From the NCBI GenBank assembly GCA_964521025.1, contig CAZFPK010000047.1:1-26348 (forward strand): a stretch of 26,348 nucleotides of DNA. Reading direction: 5' to 3'. The position numbers and the translations under genes are program-made. This DNA comes from DRTC01 sp964521025 (GTDB taxonomy: Bacteria > Cloacimonadota > Cloacimonadia > Cloacimonadales > TCS61). The stretch's first letter is position 1. The number at the start of each line of letters is the position of its first letter. The notes beneath the pieces are model-generated. The model ran no database searches. It saw only the letters and a program-made list of their open reading frames with translations, and was not told the DNA's origin. Below, in pieces: positions 1 through 8,199 of this stretch.

Positions 1-118
1 AAATCTCTTTATTTCTGAACACTTATATAGCATATTTTTTACGAGTTCGTCAACTCTAAAAAAAGATTTTTTCACTAGATATATGGAATTAATTTTCGGA
101 TTGGATAAATTCATTTCA

Positions 119-207
119 AATCCTGAAAGGATTGAATATTAATAGCCATAGATGGAATCTATGGAGAATAGATTCTGGAAAATAACAATCCGGCAGTTGC
201 CGGATTG
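119..207. repeat. Cluster of four short perfect palindromes
   Basis: Four palindromes follow one another in 89 bp. AATCCT-GAA-AGGATT lies at 119-133. CCATAGAT-GGA-ATCTATGG lies at 146-164. AGAAT-AG-ATTCT at 165-176 abuts it directly. CAATCCGGCA-GT-TGCCGGATTG lies at 186-207. All arms match perfectly and the loops are 2-3 nt. The first and last palindromes are each followed by GAAT. No ORF with a ribosome binding site overlaps them. The layout resembles clusters of small palindromes that I recall between genes of Bacteroidota, but I could not compare sequences. A transcribed cluster would fold into a string of small hairpins. Function is unknown. Confidence 0.75.
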
Positions 208-239
208 AATGTAAGTAACTGCAGTATATAAACGAGCAT

Positions 240-389
240 AGATTGAATCTCCTTTTATATTCAACTCTTTCAAAGTTGCATCATTCGTTAAATCACATTC
301 CACAAGATTCTCTTGTCGTAATTAACATTTAACTCTTTCAGAGTTTTTTATGATTTAATATTATCATAATGACCTTGAATCTATGATAA
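240..389. repeat. Second palindrome cluster, mostly opposite orientation
   Basis: AGATT-G-AATCT lies at 240-250. AACTCT-TTC-AAAGTT, with one mismatch, lies at 263-277. ACAAGA-TTC-TCTTGT lies at 302-316 and AACTCT-TTC-AGAGTT at 331-345. A longer-loop hairpin, TTATCATA ... TATGATAA, lies at 361-389. Three of these have a TTC loop, the reverse complement of the GAA loop at 119-133, so this group appears inverted relative to the first. The rest of 1-535 is AT-rich and shows no convincing gene, RNA gene or promoter. Confidence 0.6.
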
Positions 390-554
390 AAAATCTTAAT
401 AATTATTAGATCATTAAAACGATTACCTACACATTTTGAAAGAGAACCATATTTTTCATATTTACCTTCCTCTATATATTAAGACGGGAAAATTTGTGAG
501 AGGGTGATAAAAGTAAGAAAAAAAATAAAAAAATTTTAATTAAGTGGATTTATA

Positions 555-650
555 GTTCGTCTCCGCTCACCATTACGGTGATTGCCATCCTGATTGTAGT
601 CTATTATCATCCTAAGCACAGTCGAAGGATGGTTCGTCTCACCATGACAA
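555..650. repeat. Degenerate intergenic repeat with direct and inverted parts
   Basis: GTTCGTCTC occurs at 555-563 and again at 632-640, each time followed within a few bases by CACCAT. Between them are two hairpins: TCACC-ATTAC-GGTGA at 567-581, and CATCCT ... AGGATG at 608-631 with the internal motif AGTCGAAGGATGG. The latter motif resembles a dispersed intergenic element I recall from many low-GC bacteria. It ends about 45 bp before the sigma-like gene and could form part of its leader, but there is no evidence of regulation. Confidence 0.5.
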
Positions 651-695
651 AAACTGATTTTTTTAGAGATCATCAAAGATATATTAAAGGAATTC

Positions 696-1685
696 ATGAC
701 CGATAAACAAATCCGGGAACTTTGGGAAATATCCTTTGGGAGATCTATCCGAAAATTTAGATTGGATAGTAACGATGCCGAAGATATAGCAAGTATTGTT
801 GTCGAAAAATTTTTCAAAAAAAATATAGCCGAAAAGTTAGAAGAAAAGCAATATAAAAGTTGGATCATCACAACAACAGATAATGATTGTATCGATCACC
901 TGAAGGAGTAAAAGAAGAAGCTCAGTTATGATCGGGATTGTGAGAAACATGATCGCTTTCTCAATAACAAAAAGGAAATGATCGAAAATTCGGACAGAAA
1001 ATTCCTGGAGGAAAAAAATAACGGTATATCAGACGAGGATAAATACAAACTGAAAGTATATGTCTCTAATAAGAGAAGTATCAAAAAAACAGCCGCACAA
1101 CTGAATATTAACCCGGATACTTTCAAAAGCTGGGTATTTAAAAAATTGAATGGAATAGGTATGGAATTAAATCATAAAAACGGGATGCTTGGTTCATGGT
1201 CTTTGTTCAATGATCATCAAAAGAAGAATATAAAAAATTTCGTTAAAAAATTCCGCTATTGCCTGGAAAATAATTGCCTTGAATCAATGCGTATTTATTT
1301 TGGGAAAAGATTTTCTGCTTCCTGTTTTGATTTTATTAAGATCAAGGAAATTATCAAGATAGATCCTTTAAAACTTGCCCGGAATAAGTATCGTATAACA
1401 GTCTCATATCTCGATCATAATAAGAAATTTAACTCTTTTGCTCTTTCATTACAGTTTAGCAGGAGAAACTCCGTCCGGGTAATCGATCTGCCAAAACCAC
1501 CCCAAAGAATTCTAATGTATAATATCGCTGATATTCCAAATTCTGTTCATGAACAATTGAAACCGGGGAAAAGAGGAATCATCGAATTATCTGATAAGGA
1601 AGTAAATGAATTATTGAAGGATATTCCTAAAGAAATTATATTCAATAAAAAACTCCAAAGTTGGAACGCAACCAAGAGAATGTAA
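696..1685 (+). pseudogene. Sigma-70/ECF-like factor interrupted by in-frame TAA
   Basis: A good ribosome binding site (AAAGGAATTC) precedes the ATG at 696. The first 71 codons resemble sigma region 2: 'DAEDIASIVVEKFF', then 'KSWIITTTDNDCIDHLKE', comparable to the ECF pattern W....RN..ID.LR. A TAA at 909-911 stops the frame. The same frame then stays open to 1685. Ignoring the stop, codons 73 onward read KKKLSYDRDCEKHDRF and lead into a helix-turn-helix like region 4.2 ('KKTAAQLNINPDTFKSWVFKKL'-type, around codons 128-149). About 150 residues follow with no domain I recognise. The full frame is 329 codons. The internal ATG at 978 starts downstream of the region 2 basic segment and its AGGAA is too close, so a separate second gene is unlikely. 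The likely explanations are a single AAA-to-TAA or similar substitution, a sequencing error, or read-through. Confidence 0.6.
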
Positions 1686-1690
1686 CTCAT

Positions 1691-1729
1691 AGCTCCGCTT
1701 TGAGAAAAAACGAATCATAAAGCGGAGCT
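1691..1729 (+). terminator. Hairpin after the sigma-like gene
   Basis: AGCTCCGCTTT (1691-1701) pairs perfectly with AAAGCGGAGCT (1719-1729) across a 17-nt loop. It begins 5 bp after the stop codon. No long T-run follows on the + strand, so it could be a weak terminator or an mRNA-stabilising hairpin. Confidence 0.5.
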
Positions 1730-1744
1730 GTGTGTAACTAAAAA

Positions 1745-1768
1745 ACTCCCGAATAGTAGTCCGGGAGT
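1745..1768. terminator. Second short hairpin
   Basis: ACTCCCG (1745-1751) pairs with CGGGAGT (1762-1768) around a 10-nt loop. On the minus strand the stem is followed by TTTTTAGTT, so it may help terminate minus-strand transcription from the protease gene. Confidence 0.45.
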
Positions 1769-1775
1769 AAATCGA

Positions 1776-1820
1776 AATACTTGAGTTAAGCCGAATTCAT
1801 TCGGTCTTGACTTAAGTATT
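1776..1820. terminator. Bidirectional terminator between convergent genes
   Basis: A long stem starts with AATACTT (1776-1782) and closes with AAGTATT (1814-1820). The outer 15 pairs hold with two G-T wobbles, and an inner CCGAA/TTCGG stem caps it. TTTTATG follows on the + strand. It sits between the convergent sigma-like gene and protease gene and probably ends transcription from either side. Confidence 0.6.
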
Positions 1821-1866
1821 TTATGAAACATAAATCAAGCCTGTATTAACAGACTTAATTCAAGTT

Positions 1867-4800
1867 CTAACGCAACAAAATCATCTTCTTCGTCGAAACA
1901 TAATCCCTGGTCGAAAGTTTATAGAAATAGATGCCGCTGGCAGCAGGTCTGTTTTGAGCATCTTTTCCGTTCCAGCCGACAAAATGAGGACCTTTACTGA
2001 AATTACCGGAAGCAATTTCCTTCACTAACTGTCCGCGAATGTTGTAAATTTCGAGATTCACAAAAGTATCTTCTTTCAGGTTGAAATCAATGGTAGTTGC
2101 TTGATTATTCCCTTTTCCGATGATAAACGGATTCGGATAATTATTTCCCAGAACAGTGATAAATTTATCTATTTCATGACCGGAAACAGAAGTCAGGTCG
2201 GGAGCAACACCGGTTCTTTCCGGGTATGCCTTGAAGCACTGCCAGGCGATTTCACCGATTTGTCTTTTATAATCCACCAGGATAAAGGAACTCTGGTTGG
2301 GAATAATTATTTCCGGGTCATTGTCGGTATCTGCATAACCGATAGCCGGACTGGTTTTGAGCGTATTTTCCAGGAAAAGCGGGAAATTAGCAGTTTCATT
2401 ACCGGTGATATCTATCGAATGCAGGTAACCGTTATTATCCCCGAAAATAATATCGATACTGCCGTTATCATCCATATCAGCGAGAATGGGTGTGGATTCG
2501 ATGGCAACTCCAAAATTAATCGGGAAATTGTCGATATCATTGCCCTGGTTATCGATCACATAGAGCGAGTCGTTGGAATTTCCAAAAATGATCTCGATAC
2601 TGTCGTCATTATTCAAATCAGCCGCAACTACGGATGTTCTTATCGGTCCACCGACATCTTTTTCAAAATTCAGACTGCCGTCATGATTTACAGCGATCAA
2701 TTTCTGTCCCAGCGTCCCGATCAGGATCTCCGGGTTATCATCGGTATCGATATTGGCAACGACAGGACCATTCCACGATCCTCCCCCCAACGAATACGGG
2801 AAATTAGCCAGCATATTTCCATCGGAGGTTGAGATTGCATTCAGAGTTCCGTTCATAGTATCGCAGATAATATCGAGATGACCGTCTCCGTTCAAATCGT
2901 AAATCGCGGGAGAACCCAAAACTCCGGCAGCTAAAGTTACTGGGAAACTACCATAATCAGAACCATCAGCATTTAAGACAATCGCTTTATTTCCGGTAAA
3001 AGTGCAGGCAATTATCTCCATCGAACCATTGCCGTCCACATCTGCGATCATAGGACTTCCCTTGATCAATCCGCCCGCATCATAATTGAAAATTTCCGCA
3101 CCTGTATGATCGACTCCGAGCAATTGATTGCTTTCATTGCCGACAATGATCTCCAGATACTCATCCGCATCGATATTACCAACCGCAACCGCAGCACTGA
3201 TATTTCCGCTCAAATCAACAGGAAACCCGGTCAGTTCTTCCGTTCCATTGACATTCACAGCATGTAAAGAACCGGTATGATCTCCAAAAACGATCTCGTT
3301 TTCATTATCATTATCCAGATCGACGATCAAAGCCGAGGAAGTAGATGCTCCTCCCACCTCGAAGGGCCAACCTGCTTGTATGAGCGATAAACTCACGATC
3401 AATTCCCGGTCAACAGAATATGGATATTCGGCAGACTGGTTTGCTGTCAGAGTAATGATCAAAGTTATATCGAGTTCATTCATTTCTTCGGAAGTCTGGA
3501 ATTGGAAAGGTTCATCATTATTCCAGATGGAAATTCCTCCGGCAATATCGGGCAGGTTGGAAGTTTCCTGCAAAATCTCTACTTCCGGGTTTTCACAGCT
3601 TAAAGTTGCCGTAACTCCGGTTGCATCCGCCCAGAACCCGGCAGCAAAATATCCATTCTGGATCATAACTGTCAGTTGTAAAACTTCTCCCGGATTAGTA
3701 ATTCCGTCACCATCTCCATCTAATTCCACTAAATTAAAAGCTTCGACGGTTAGTTTTGGAATTAGATCGTACATCGTAGCCTGGAAGGCATTTACTCTTC
3801 CTGATCCCAATAATCCGGCATAATCCGGGTTGATCGTATCGATATAATCGGTTGTATTTTCGATCCTCGATTTAAGATTAAGCGGTGTAATATCCGGATG
3901 AATAGATTTTACCAGGACAGCAAGTCCGCAAACAATAGGAGAAGCCATGGAAGTTCCCTGGTAACTGGCATAGCCGTCATTGGCAATGATCGTGGACTTG
4001 ATATTGACTCCGGGAGCGCTGACATCGATCGGTTCTCCATAATCCGAGAAATCTGCTTTAAAATCATTCTGATCGGTCGCAGCTACACTGATGGCATTAT
4101 CACAATCGGATGGATAATCCTGGTAAAAATCCGTATGTTCCGTATTATCATTGCCGGCAGCACAGATAACCAAAGCTCCTTGATTAGTAGCATAATTGAT
4201 GACATTGTTGGCAGTTCCGCCGCCACCCGGACCGCCCCAGCTGCAGTTAATGATATCAGCTCCGGAATCCGCACAATACATGATACCACTATAACCATCC
4301 TGAACAAAATCATAATCATAAGTGGTGGGTGCGTGCCGCGACGAGATCAATTGAACGGTCATGGAAGAACCGACAACTCCGATGCCATTATCTCCAACCG
4401 CACCGGCACAACCCGCGACATGAGTTCCATGATCATTGTTTTCCCAATCCTGGTAAGAATCGTTATTATCCGCACCGAAAAAATTATAACCGATAACATC
4501 ATCGATTCTGCCGTTGCCGTCATCATCGATCCCGTTACCACCGGAAAAAGTTCCGTTTGCCCAGTTGATCGTCATCCCGGCATCCAGCTCCGGTTGATTG
4601 ACCCAGATATTATCCATTAGATCCGGGTGATTCCATTTAATTCCCGAATCGACGATACCGATCACGATATCTTCATCGCCGACCGTATAATCCCAGGTTT
4701 CGGGACATTCGATCTTAGGCAAATGCCACTGTACCGGATAGGACGGATCATCGGGAATATAACGCAACCTGTTGATCGTCTCATATTCTGCATATACAAT

Positions 4801-5172
4801 ATGCGGATCATTTTGCAGGTCGGATAGAGCTGTTTCGATATTGGAATTACTTTCGAGATGTATGCGGAAAATATTCTGGATATAAACTCCATTATCATTC
4901 CAATCCAGGTTCTTCACAGAATCGAACAACCTGTTCAGATCGACAAATCCGTGTTGTTCGGCTAGACGATCGAAACTTTGCAGACCGGTTTTGATAGTTC
5001 CGTTTATAACTTCAAAATCGATTATCCCATCCCGGTTTCCGACTGCTTCTTTTTCAAAACAGGCAATGATAATTTTTTCGTGGAAATATTCCGGGATAAA
5101 AAGCGATATGTCAGCGGATAAAAAAACGGTAATCAAACAGGTAATAAAAATAATGAAAATTAAGCGTTTCAT
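1867..5172 (-). CDS. Secreted subtilisin-type (S8) protease with FG-GAP-like repeats and C-terminal sorting domain
   Basis: This is an exported serine protease of 1101 residues. A signal peptide covers about residues 1-20. A probable propeptide runs to about 140. The peptidase S8 domain follows with a complete catalytic set: Asp175 in 'VDSGI', His248 in 'DHGTHVAG', oxyanion Asn341 in 'AAGND' and Ser408 in 'GTSMASP'. Residues about 600-990 contain repeated 'D.D.D...EI..G...G.L' units typical of FG-GAP/VCBS beta-propeller repeats, with many Asp and Asn residues likely to bind calcium. The last 90 residues (1012-1101) are a FlgD-like sorting domain with YPNPF, IYNIRGQLV, WNG and SGIYFY, ending in KKMILLR. 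In related phyla this domain directs proteins through the type IX system. AAGGAG lies just upstream of the ATG. The substrate is unknown; nutrient proteolysis at the cell surface is an inference. The Asp-rich repeats produce many spurious antisense ORFs. Confidence 0.93.
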   Translation of the reverse strand: MKRLIFIIFITCLITVFLSADISLFIPEYFHEKIIIACFEKEAVGNRDGIIDFEVINGTIKTGLQSFDRLAEQHGFVDLNRLFDSVKNLDWNDNGVYIQNIFRIHLESNSNIETALSDLQNDPHIVYAEYETINRLRYIPDDPSYPVQWHLPKIECPETWDYTVGDEDIVIGIVDSGIKWNHPDLMDNIWVNQPELDAGMTINWANGTFSGGNGIDDDGNGRIDDVIGYNFFGADNNDSYQDWENNDHGTHVAGCAGAVGDNGIGVVGSSMTVQLISSRHAPTTYDYDFVQDGYSGIMYCADSGADIINCSWGGPGGGGTANNVINYATNQGALVICAAGNDNTEHTDFYQDYPSDCDNAISVAATDQNDFKADFSDYGEPIDVSAPGVNIKSTIIANDGYASYQGTSMASPIVCGLAVLVKSIHPDITPLNLKSRIENTTDYIDTINPDYAGLLGSGRVNAFQATMYDLIPKLTVEAFNLVELDGDGDGITNPGEVLQLTVMIQNGYFAAGFWADATGVTATLSCENPEVEILQETSNLPDIAGGISIWNNDEPFQFQTSEEMNELDITLIITLTANQSAEYPYSVDRELIVSLSLIQAGWPFEVGGASTSSALIVDLDNDNENEIVFGDHTGSLHAVNVNGTEELTGFPVDLSGNISAAVAVGNIDADEYLEIIVGNESNQLLGVDHTGAEIFNYDAGGLIKGSPMIADVDGNGSMEIIACTFTGNKAIVLNADGSDYGSFPVTLAAGVLGSPAIYDLNGDGHLDIICDTMNGTLNAISTSDGNMLANFPYSLGGGSWNGPVVANIDTDDNPEILIGTLGQKLIAVNHDGSLNFEKDVGGPIRTSVVAADLNNDDSIEIIFGNSNDSLYVIDNQGNDIDNFPINFGVAIESTPILADMDDNGSIDIIFGDNNGYLHSIDITGNETANFPLFLENTLKTSPAIGYADTDNDPEIIIPNQSSFILVDYKRQIGEIAWQCFKAYPERTGVAPDLTSVSGHEIDKFITVLGNNYPNPFIIGKGNNQATTIDFNLKEDTFVNLEIYNIRGQLVKEIASGNFSKGPHFVGWNGKDAQNRPAASGIYFYKLSTRDYVSTKKMILLR

Positions 5173-5193
5173 GTTTACTCCTTATAAACAAAA

Positions 5194-5234
5194 TAAGATA
5201 CAGCTCGTTCTTTAGCAAACAGAGCTGTATCTTA
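5194..5234 (-). terminator. Rho-independent terminator of the adhesin-like gene
   Basis: TAAGATACAGCTC (5194-5206) pairs perfectly over 13 bp with GAGCTGTATCTTA (5222-5234), with a 15-nt loop. On the minus strand it begins 25 nt after the stop of the 5260-8076 gene and is followed by TTATTTTGTTTAT. It ends only 21 nt before the protease start codon, so the protease probably relies on leaky termination or on a promoter overlapping this site. Confidence 0.8.
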
Positions 5235-5259
5235 CTATATGTTACATGATATTGTGAGA

Positions 5260-8076
5260 CTATTTCAGTAGGAGCATTTTCCTTGTTAGAACCTGTCCGT
5301 CTGATTCCAGTTTGTAGAAATATATTCCGCTGGTTACCGGTTTATCCTGGTTATCCAGACCGTTCCAGGTATATTGAGATAAACCGGATTCGATAACATC
5401 ATTGACCAGAGTTTTTACTAATTGACCTTTGATATTATAAATACCGATTTTCGATTTCCCTGTATTAGGCATACTCAAACTGATAGTAGTACTTGGATTG
5501 AAGGGATTCGGGAAGTTGGACATGGTAAGAACTCTTTCCGGGATCAATCCATTGCCAACAGCAGTAAGATCACCATAGCCGATTGCCCGGATCATCACAT
5601 TTCCGGATTCTTCCAGTTCCCAGCTGCCGCTGACATCAGTATAGCTATGACCATAACCGCCTTCATCCAAACCGATTGCCGACAAGCCAGCCATCTCGAA
5701 AATACCAAGATAAAAATCACCGCTGGTAAATGTCGGTTGGTTTGCTTCCGGAATTTCAATCGTATTCCAGCCTTCAGTTAAATCATCGGAAGGATAAACA
5801 AATTGGAAAAGCATAGTTCCCGGCATCTCATCTGCTCCAGTATCATCCCAGGCTCTGATGATCATTTGTCCGGTATCTTTTTCATAAACATAGACTCGGG
5901 CATGAGTTAGAGTACATTCCGAAACACCATAATCGGGAGAAAATCTGACAGCCATGCTTTTGGTAACACCGACATTAAAACCGGATTCCGCTGAACCATC
6001 ATCGCGAGCTGCTTCCGTTTGATCATCCGAAATGACATAGTCAAAGACAGCAGGTTCATGCTTCATACCATCGACTCCGTCCCAGAGAGGAGTTACATTA
6101 TAATAATTGAAAGCTCCTTCGATCGGAGTTGTATGCGTATATTCATCCGCCGGATCGATTGTATCGATTATTTCATAAGTTCCGTCGAATGTATCACAAT
6201 GCCAGATATGGTAACCTGTAACAGGACGATCACGATCATTTGTGAGTTCATATTTCCTTCCGTCAGGTGCATCGATATAACCATGAATTAGCCAGTTGTA
6301 ATCATAGTCACCGCTGAGATCCATCCAGCTGCCGAGGTTGGCGTATAATCCGCCGACATTTGGTCCGGAATCATATCCTGCGGGATAAGTTCCGGCAGTG
6401 GGCTGATTGATCTGGTAACCGATCCAGTATTCCATTCCTGATTCGATCAACACCGGTTCACTCAAAGTAACCTGATTCCAGTCCTCGATAACAGGATTTG
6501 ATAAAGGTATTTCAGTAACCAGAGTAGATGCGTTGGGACCTTTCCAGACAGTAACAGTATAATCGGCAGTTACTTCGCAGGGATAGATCATGATCTCAGT
6601 TAAATTACCATCGACATAAGGCAACATTTCGTTAACTGTAAACCTGGTAGCAACAGCCCAATCTCCACCGTTTGTCAGTCCTAATGAACCTGCATATTCA
6701 CCATTATCGTGCTGGATCCAGCCTTCTTCTCCACCTTCTTGAGGAGGAATCCAGGTAAGATGTACACTCTGGTTGCTGTTATTAGCTTCTGCTCTCAAAG
6801 AACCTTCTTCCACACCTGGTCCCGGGTAGATAATATTCGTGATCGTAAAATCATCGATCATAATTCCTGTTCCGATCGGATCATCTTCATCGGACTCGAA
6901 GTAAATTCGGAAAATTACATCTTGCCCTTCATACATATCACATCCGTCCAGATGACCGTCCAGAGAGAACGATTCGATCATGGATGACCAGATCTCGGGT
7001 GCATCCGAATAAACATAATTTGGCGAGCCGTCATCACAAGGATTACTCATATAATACCAGGTTGTACCTCCATCCGGAGAAACTTCCCAGCCAAAGAAAT
7101 CAATTTCAGGGAAAGTATCGTTATCATCAAAGAATCCTTTGAGCATAAAATCAGCGATTATTTCACCTTCCGTGGGGAAAGTGATCGGTGGAGATTCGAG
7201 GTAATTGAGCATATTGATATTGTATGTTCCCTGGGCATTCTGGCAGATCATAGCGTGAGTCGGAGAAGGAGCATCACCCGGTTCACCGAGATACCAGATA
7301 TCTCCGCCAACGGGAACGATACTGGTATAAGCCATTCCCTGTTCATCACCATCGTCAAAATCATGACTGAAATCACCGAGAGAGATGTTGTCAACGATCA
7401 TCCCGTACATACTCGGATCGTCTTGAGTACAATAAGCAGGATCGGAGGCAAAAGCAAAACGGATCAAGACATCCTGTCCCGCATAATCGGAAAGATCAAA
7501 ATCTGCTTCCTGCCAGCCGGGTCCGAAACCGCACCAACCGGGAATGTAAGGACCTTCTCCATGTTCGAATCCGAAACTGTAAAGCGACGGATTAGTGTAT
7601 TCAGGAAAACCTTCGATTACTTCCCATGTTTCTCCAGCATTGGTTGAAATCCGGACATTACATCCGTCCCAGCCATCATACGGAGGAGGTTCTCCACCCG
7701 GTATTTCGCAGCGATATGTCAGGTCGAATGTCAGATGACCACCGGTGGGAACAGTAATTGCAGGTGTATCGAGCACGACATAAAGATGATTGATATAACC
7801 ACCGATGGCAGGATCTCCCATCCACCAGGATAATCCTGTTCCGTCCGGAGTCATAAAATCATCGAGATGCCACATGGAAGCAGGTAAAGTTCCGTCATAA
7901 TGAGTCCAGTCACCCATTCCATCTTCAAAATCTTCATAATAGACGATAATTTCTTCTCTCAGGGCACTTCTTGCTTGAAATGCACTTTCGTGTGATTTTT
8001 CAGCGATAAAATCATTTTCAGTAAAAAGACTTAAAGCAAAAACCACGATCATTAAACTAATAAATAGTTTTTTCAT
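5260..8076 (-). CDS. Large secreted multidomain protein with jelly-roll-like domains, split FN3 and C-terminal sorting domain
   Basis: A 938-residue exported protein with a signal peptide at about residues 1-20. Two 'choice-of-anchor J'/MAM-like modules lie at about 45-235 and 240-415, each beginning near a 'FEDG' or 'FDDGD' motif and ending in a '(M/I)(I/V)D(N/D)' strand. A fibronectin type III-like domain starts at 426-446 ('SVHLTW') and resumes at 605-668 ('GYHIW ... YYNVTPLWDG'). Another roughly 155-residue beta domain sits between the two halves. A further beta domain lies at about 690-840. The last 92 residues (847-938) form the sorting domain with FPNPFNPSTTI, IYNIKGQLV, WNG, SGIYFY and MLLLK. 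AGGAGGT precedes the ATG. No catalytic residues are recognised. Surface adhesion or glycan binding is a guess from the domain types. It is followed by a strong terminator, then by the protease gene. Confidence 0.85.
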   Translation of the reverse strand: MKKLFISLMIVVFALSLFTENDFIAEKSHESAFQARSALREEIIVYYEDFEDGMGDWTHYDGTLPASMWHLDDFMTPDGTGLSWWMGDPAIGGYINHLYVVLDTPAITVPTGGHLTFDLTYRCEIPGGEPPPYDGWDGCNVRISTNAGETWEVIEGFPEYTNPSLYSFGFEHGEGPYIPGWCGFGPGWQEADFDLSDYAGQDVLIRFAFASDPAYCTQDDPSMYGMIVDNISLGDFSHDFDDGDEQGMAYTSIVPVGGDIWYLGEPGDAPSPTHAMICQNAQGTYNINMLNYLESPPITFPTEGEIIADFMLKGFFDDNDTFPEIDFFGWEVSPDGGTTWYYMSNPCDDGSPNYVYSDAPEIWSSMIESFSLDGHLDGCDMYEGQDVIFRIYFESDEDDPIGTGIMIDDFTITNIIYPGPGVEEGSLRAEANNSNQSVHLTWIPPQEGGEEGWIQHDNGEYAGSLGLTNGGDWAVATRFTVNEMLPYVDGNLTEIMIYPCEVTADYTVTVWKGPNASTLVTEIPLSNPVIEDWNQVTLSEPVLIESGMEYWIGYQINQPTAGTYPAGYDSGPNVGGLYANLGSWMDLSGDYDYNWLIHGYIDAPDGRKYELTNDRDRPVTGYHIWHCDTFDGTYEIIDTIDPADEYTHTTPIEGAFNYYNVTPLWDGVDGMKHEPAVFDYVISDDQTEAARDDGSAESGFNVGVTKSMAVRFSPDYGVSECTLTHARVYVYEKDTGQMIIRAWDDTGADEMPGTMLFQFVYPSDDLTEGWNTIEIPEANQPTFTSGDFYLGIFEMAGLSAIGLDEGGYGHSYTDVSGSWELEESGNVMIRAIGYGDLTAVGNGLIPERVLTMSNFPNPFNPSTTISLSMPNTGKSKIGIYNIKGQLVKTLVNDVIESGLSQYTWNGLDNQDKPVTSGIYFYKLESDGQVLTRKMLLLK

Positions 8077-8113
8077 TTTGACCTCCTGTAATTTTTTTTA
8101 CATTTTCCTATTT

Positions 8114-8168
8114 ATTATATCCAGAATACGAAAAACTCTTTTCGGCATATTTTTGTCAAACTCTTTTC
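8114..8168 (-). promoter_or_regulatory. Possible promoter region with 11-bp direct repeats
   Basis: In the 123-bp gap upstream of the adhesin-like gene, AAACTCTTTTC occurs twice, at 8133-8143 and 8158-8168, exactly 25 bp apart. On the minus strand TATAAT is present (8114-8119), and so is TTGACA overlapping the distal repeat. These two boxes are about 34 bp apart, too far to be one sigma-70 promoter. TATAAT may be a -10 without a good -35. The repeats could be an operator or chance. Confidence 0.25.
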
Positions 8169-8199
8169 TCAATATCATGCTAAATTAATTCTGCATATT

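Noticed and set aside
119..389. CRISPR array
   Set aside because: The repeats are palindromes with different arm sequences and no constant repeat-spacer period.
978..1685. A separate gene starting at the internal ATG
   Set aside because: It is in the same frame as the upstream part, its AGGAA is only about 3 nt from the ATG, and it would lack the sigma region 2 basic segment; one interrupted gene explains it better.
2101..4898. Several long open frames on both strands inside the protease gene
   Set aside because: They are antisense or shifted readings of Asp/Gly-rich repeat codons (GAT, GGA), with low-complexity Ile/Arg/Ser-rich products and no ribosome binding sites; the protease frame is intact.
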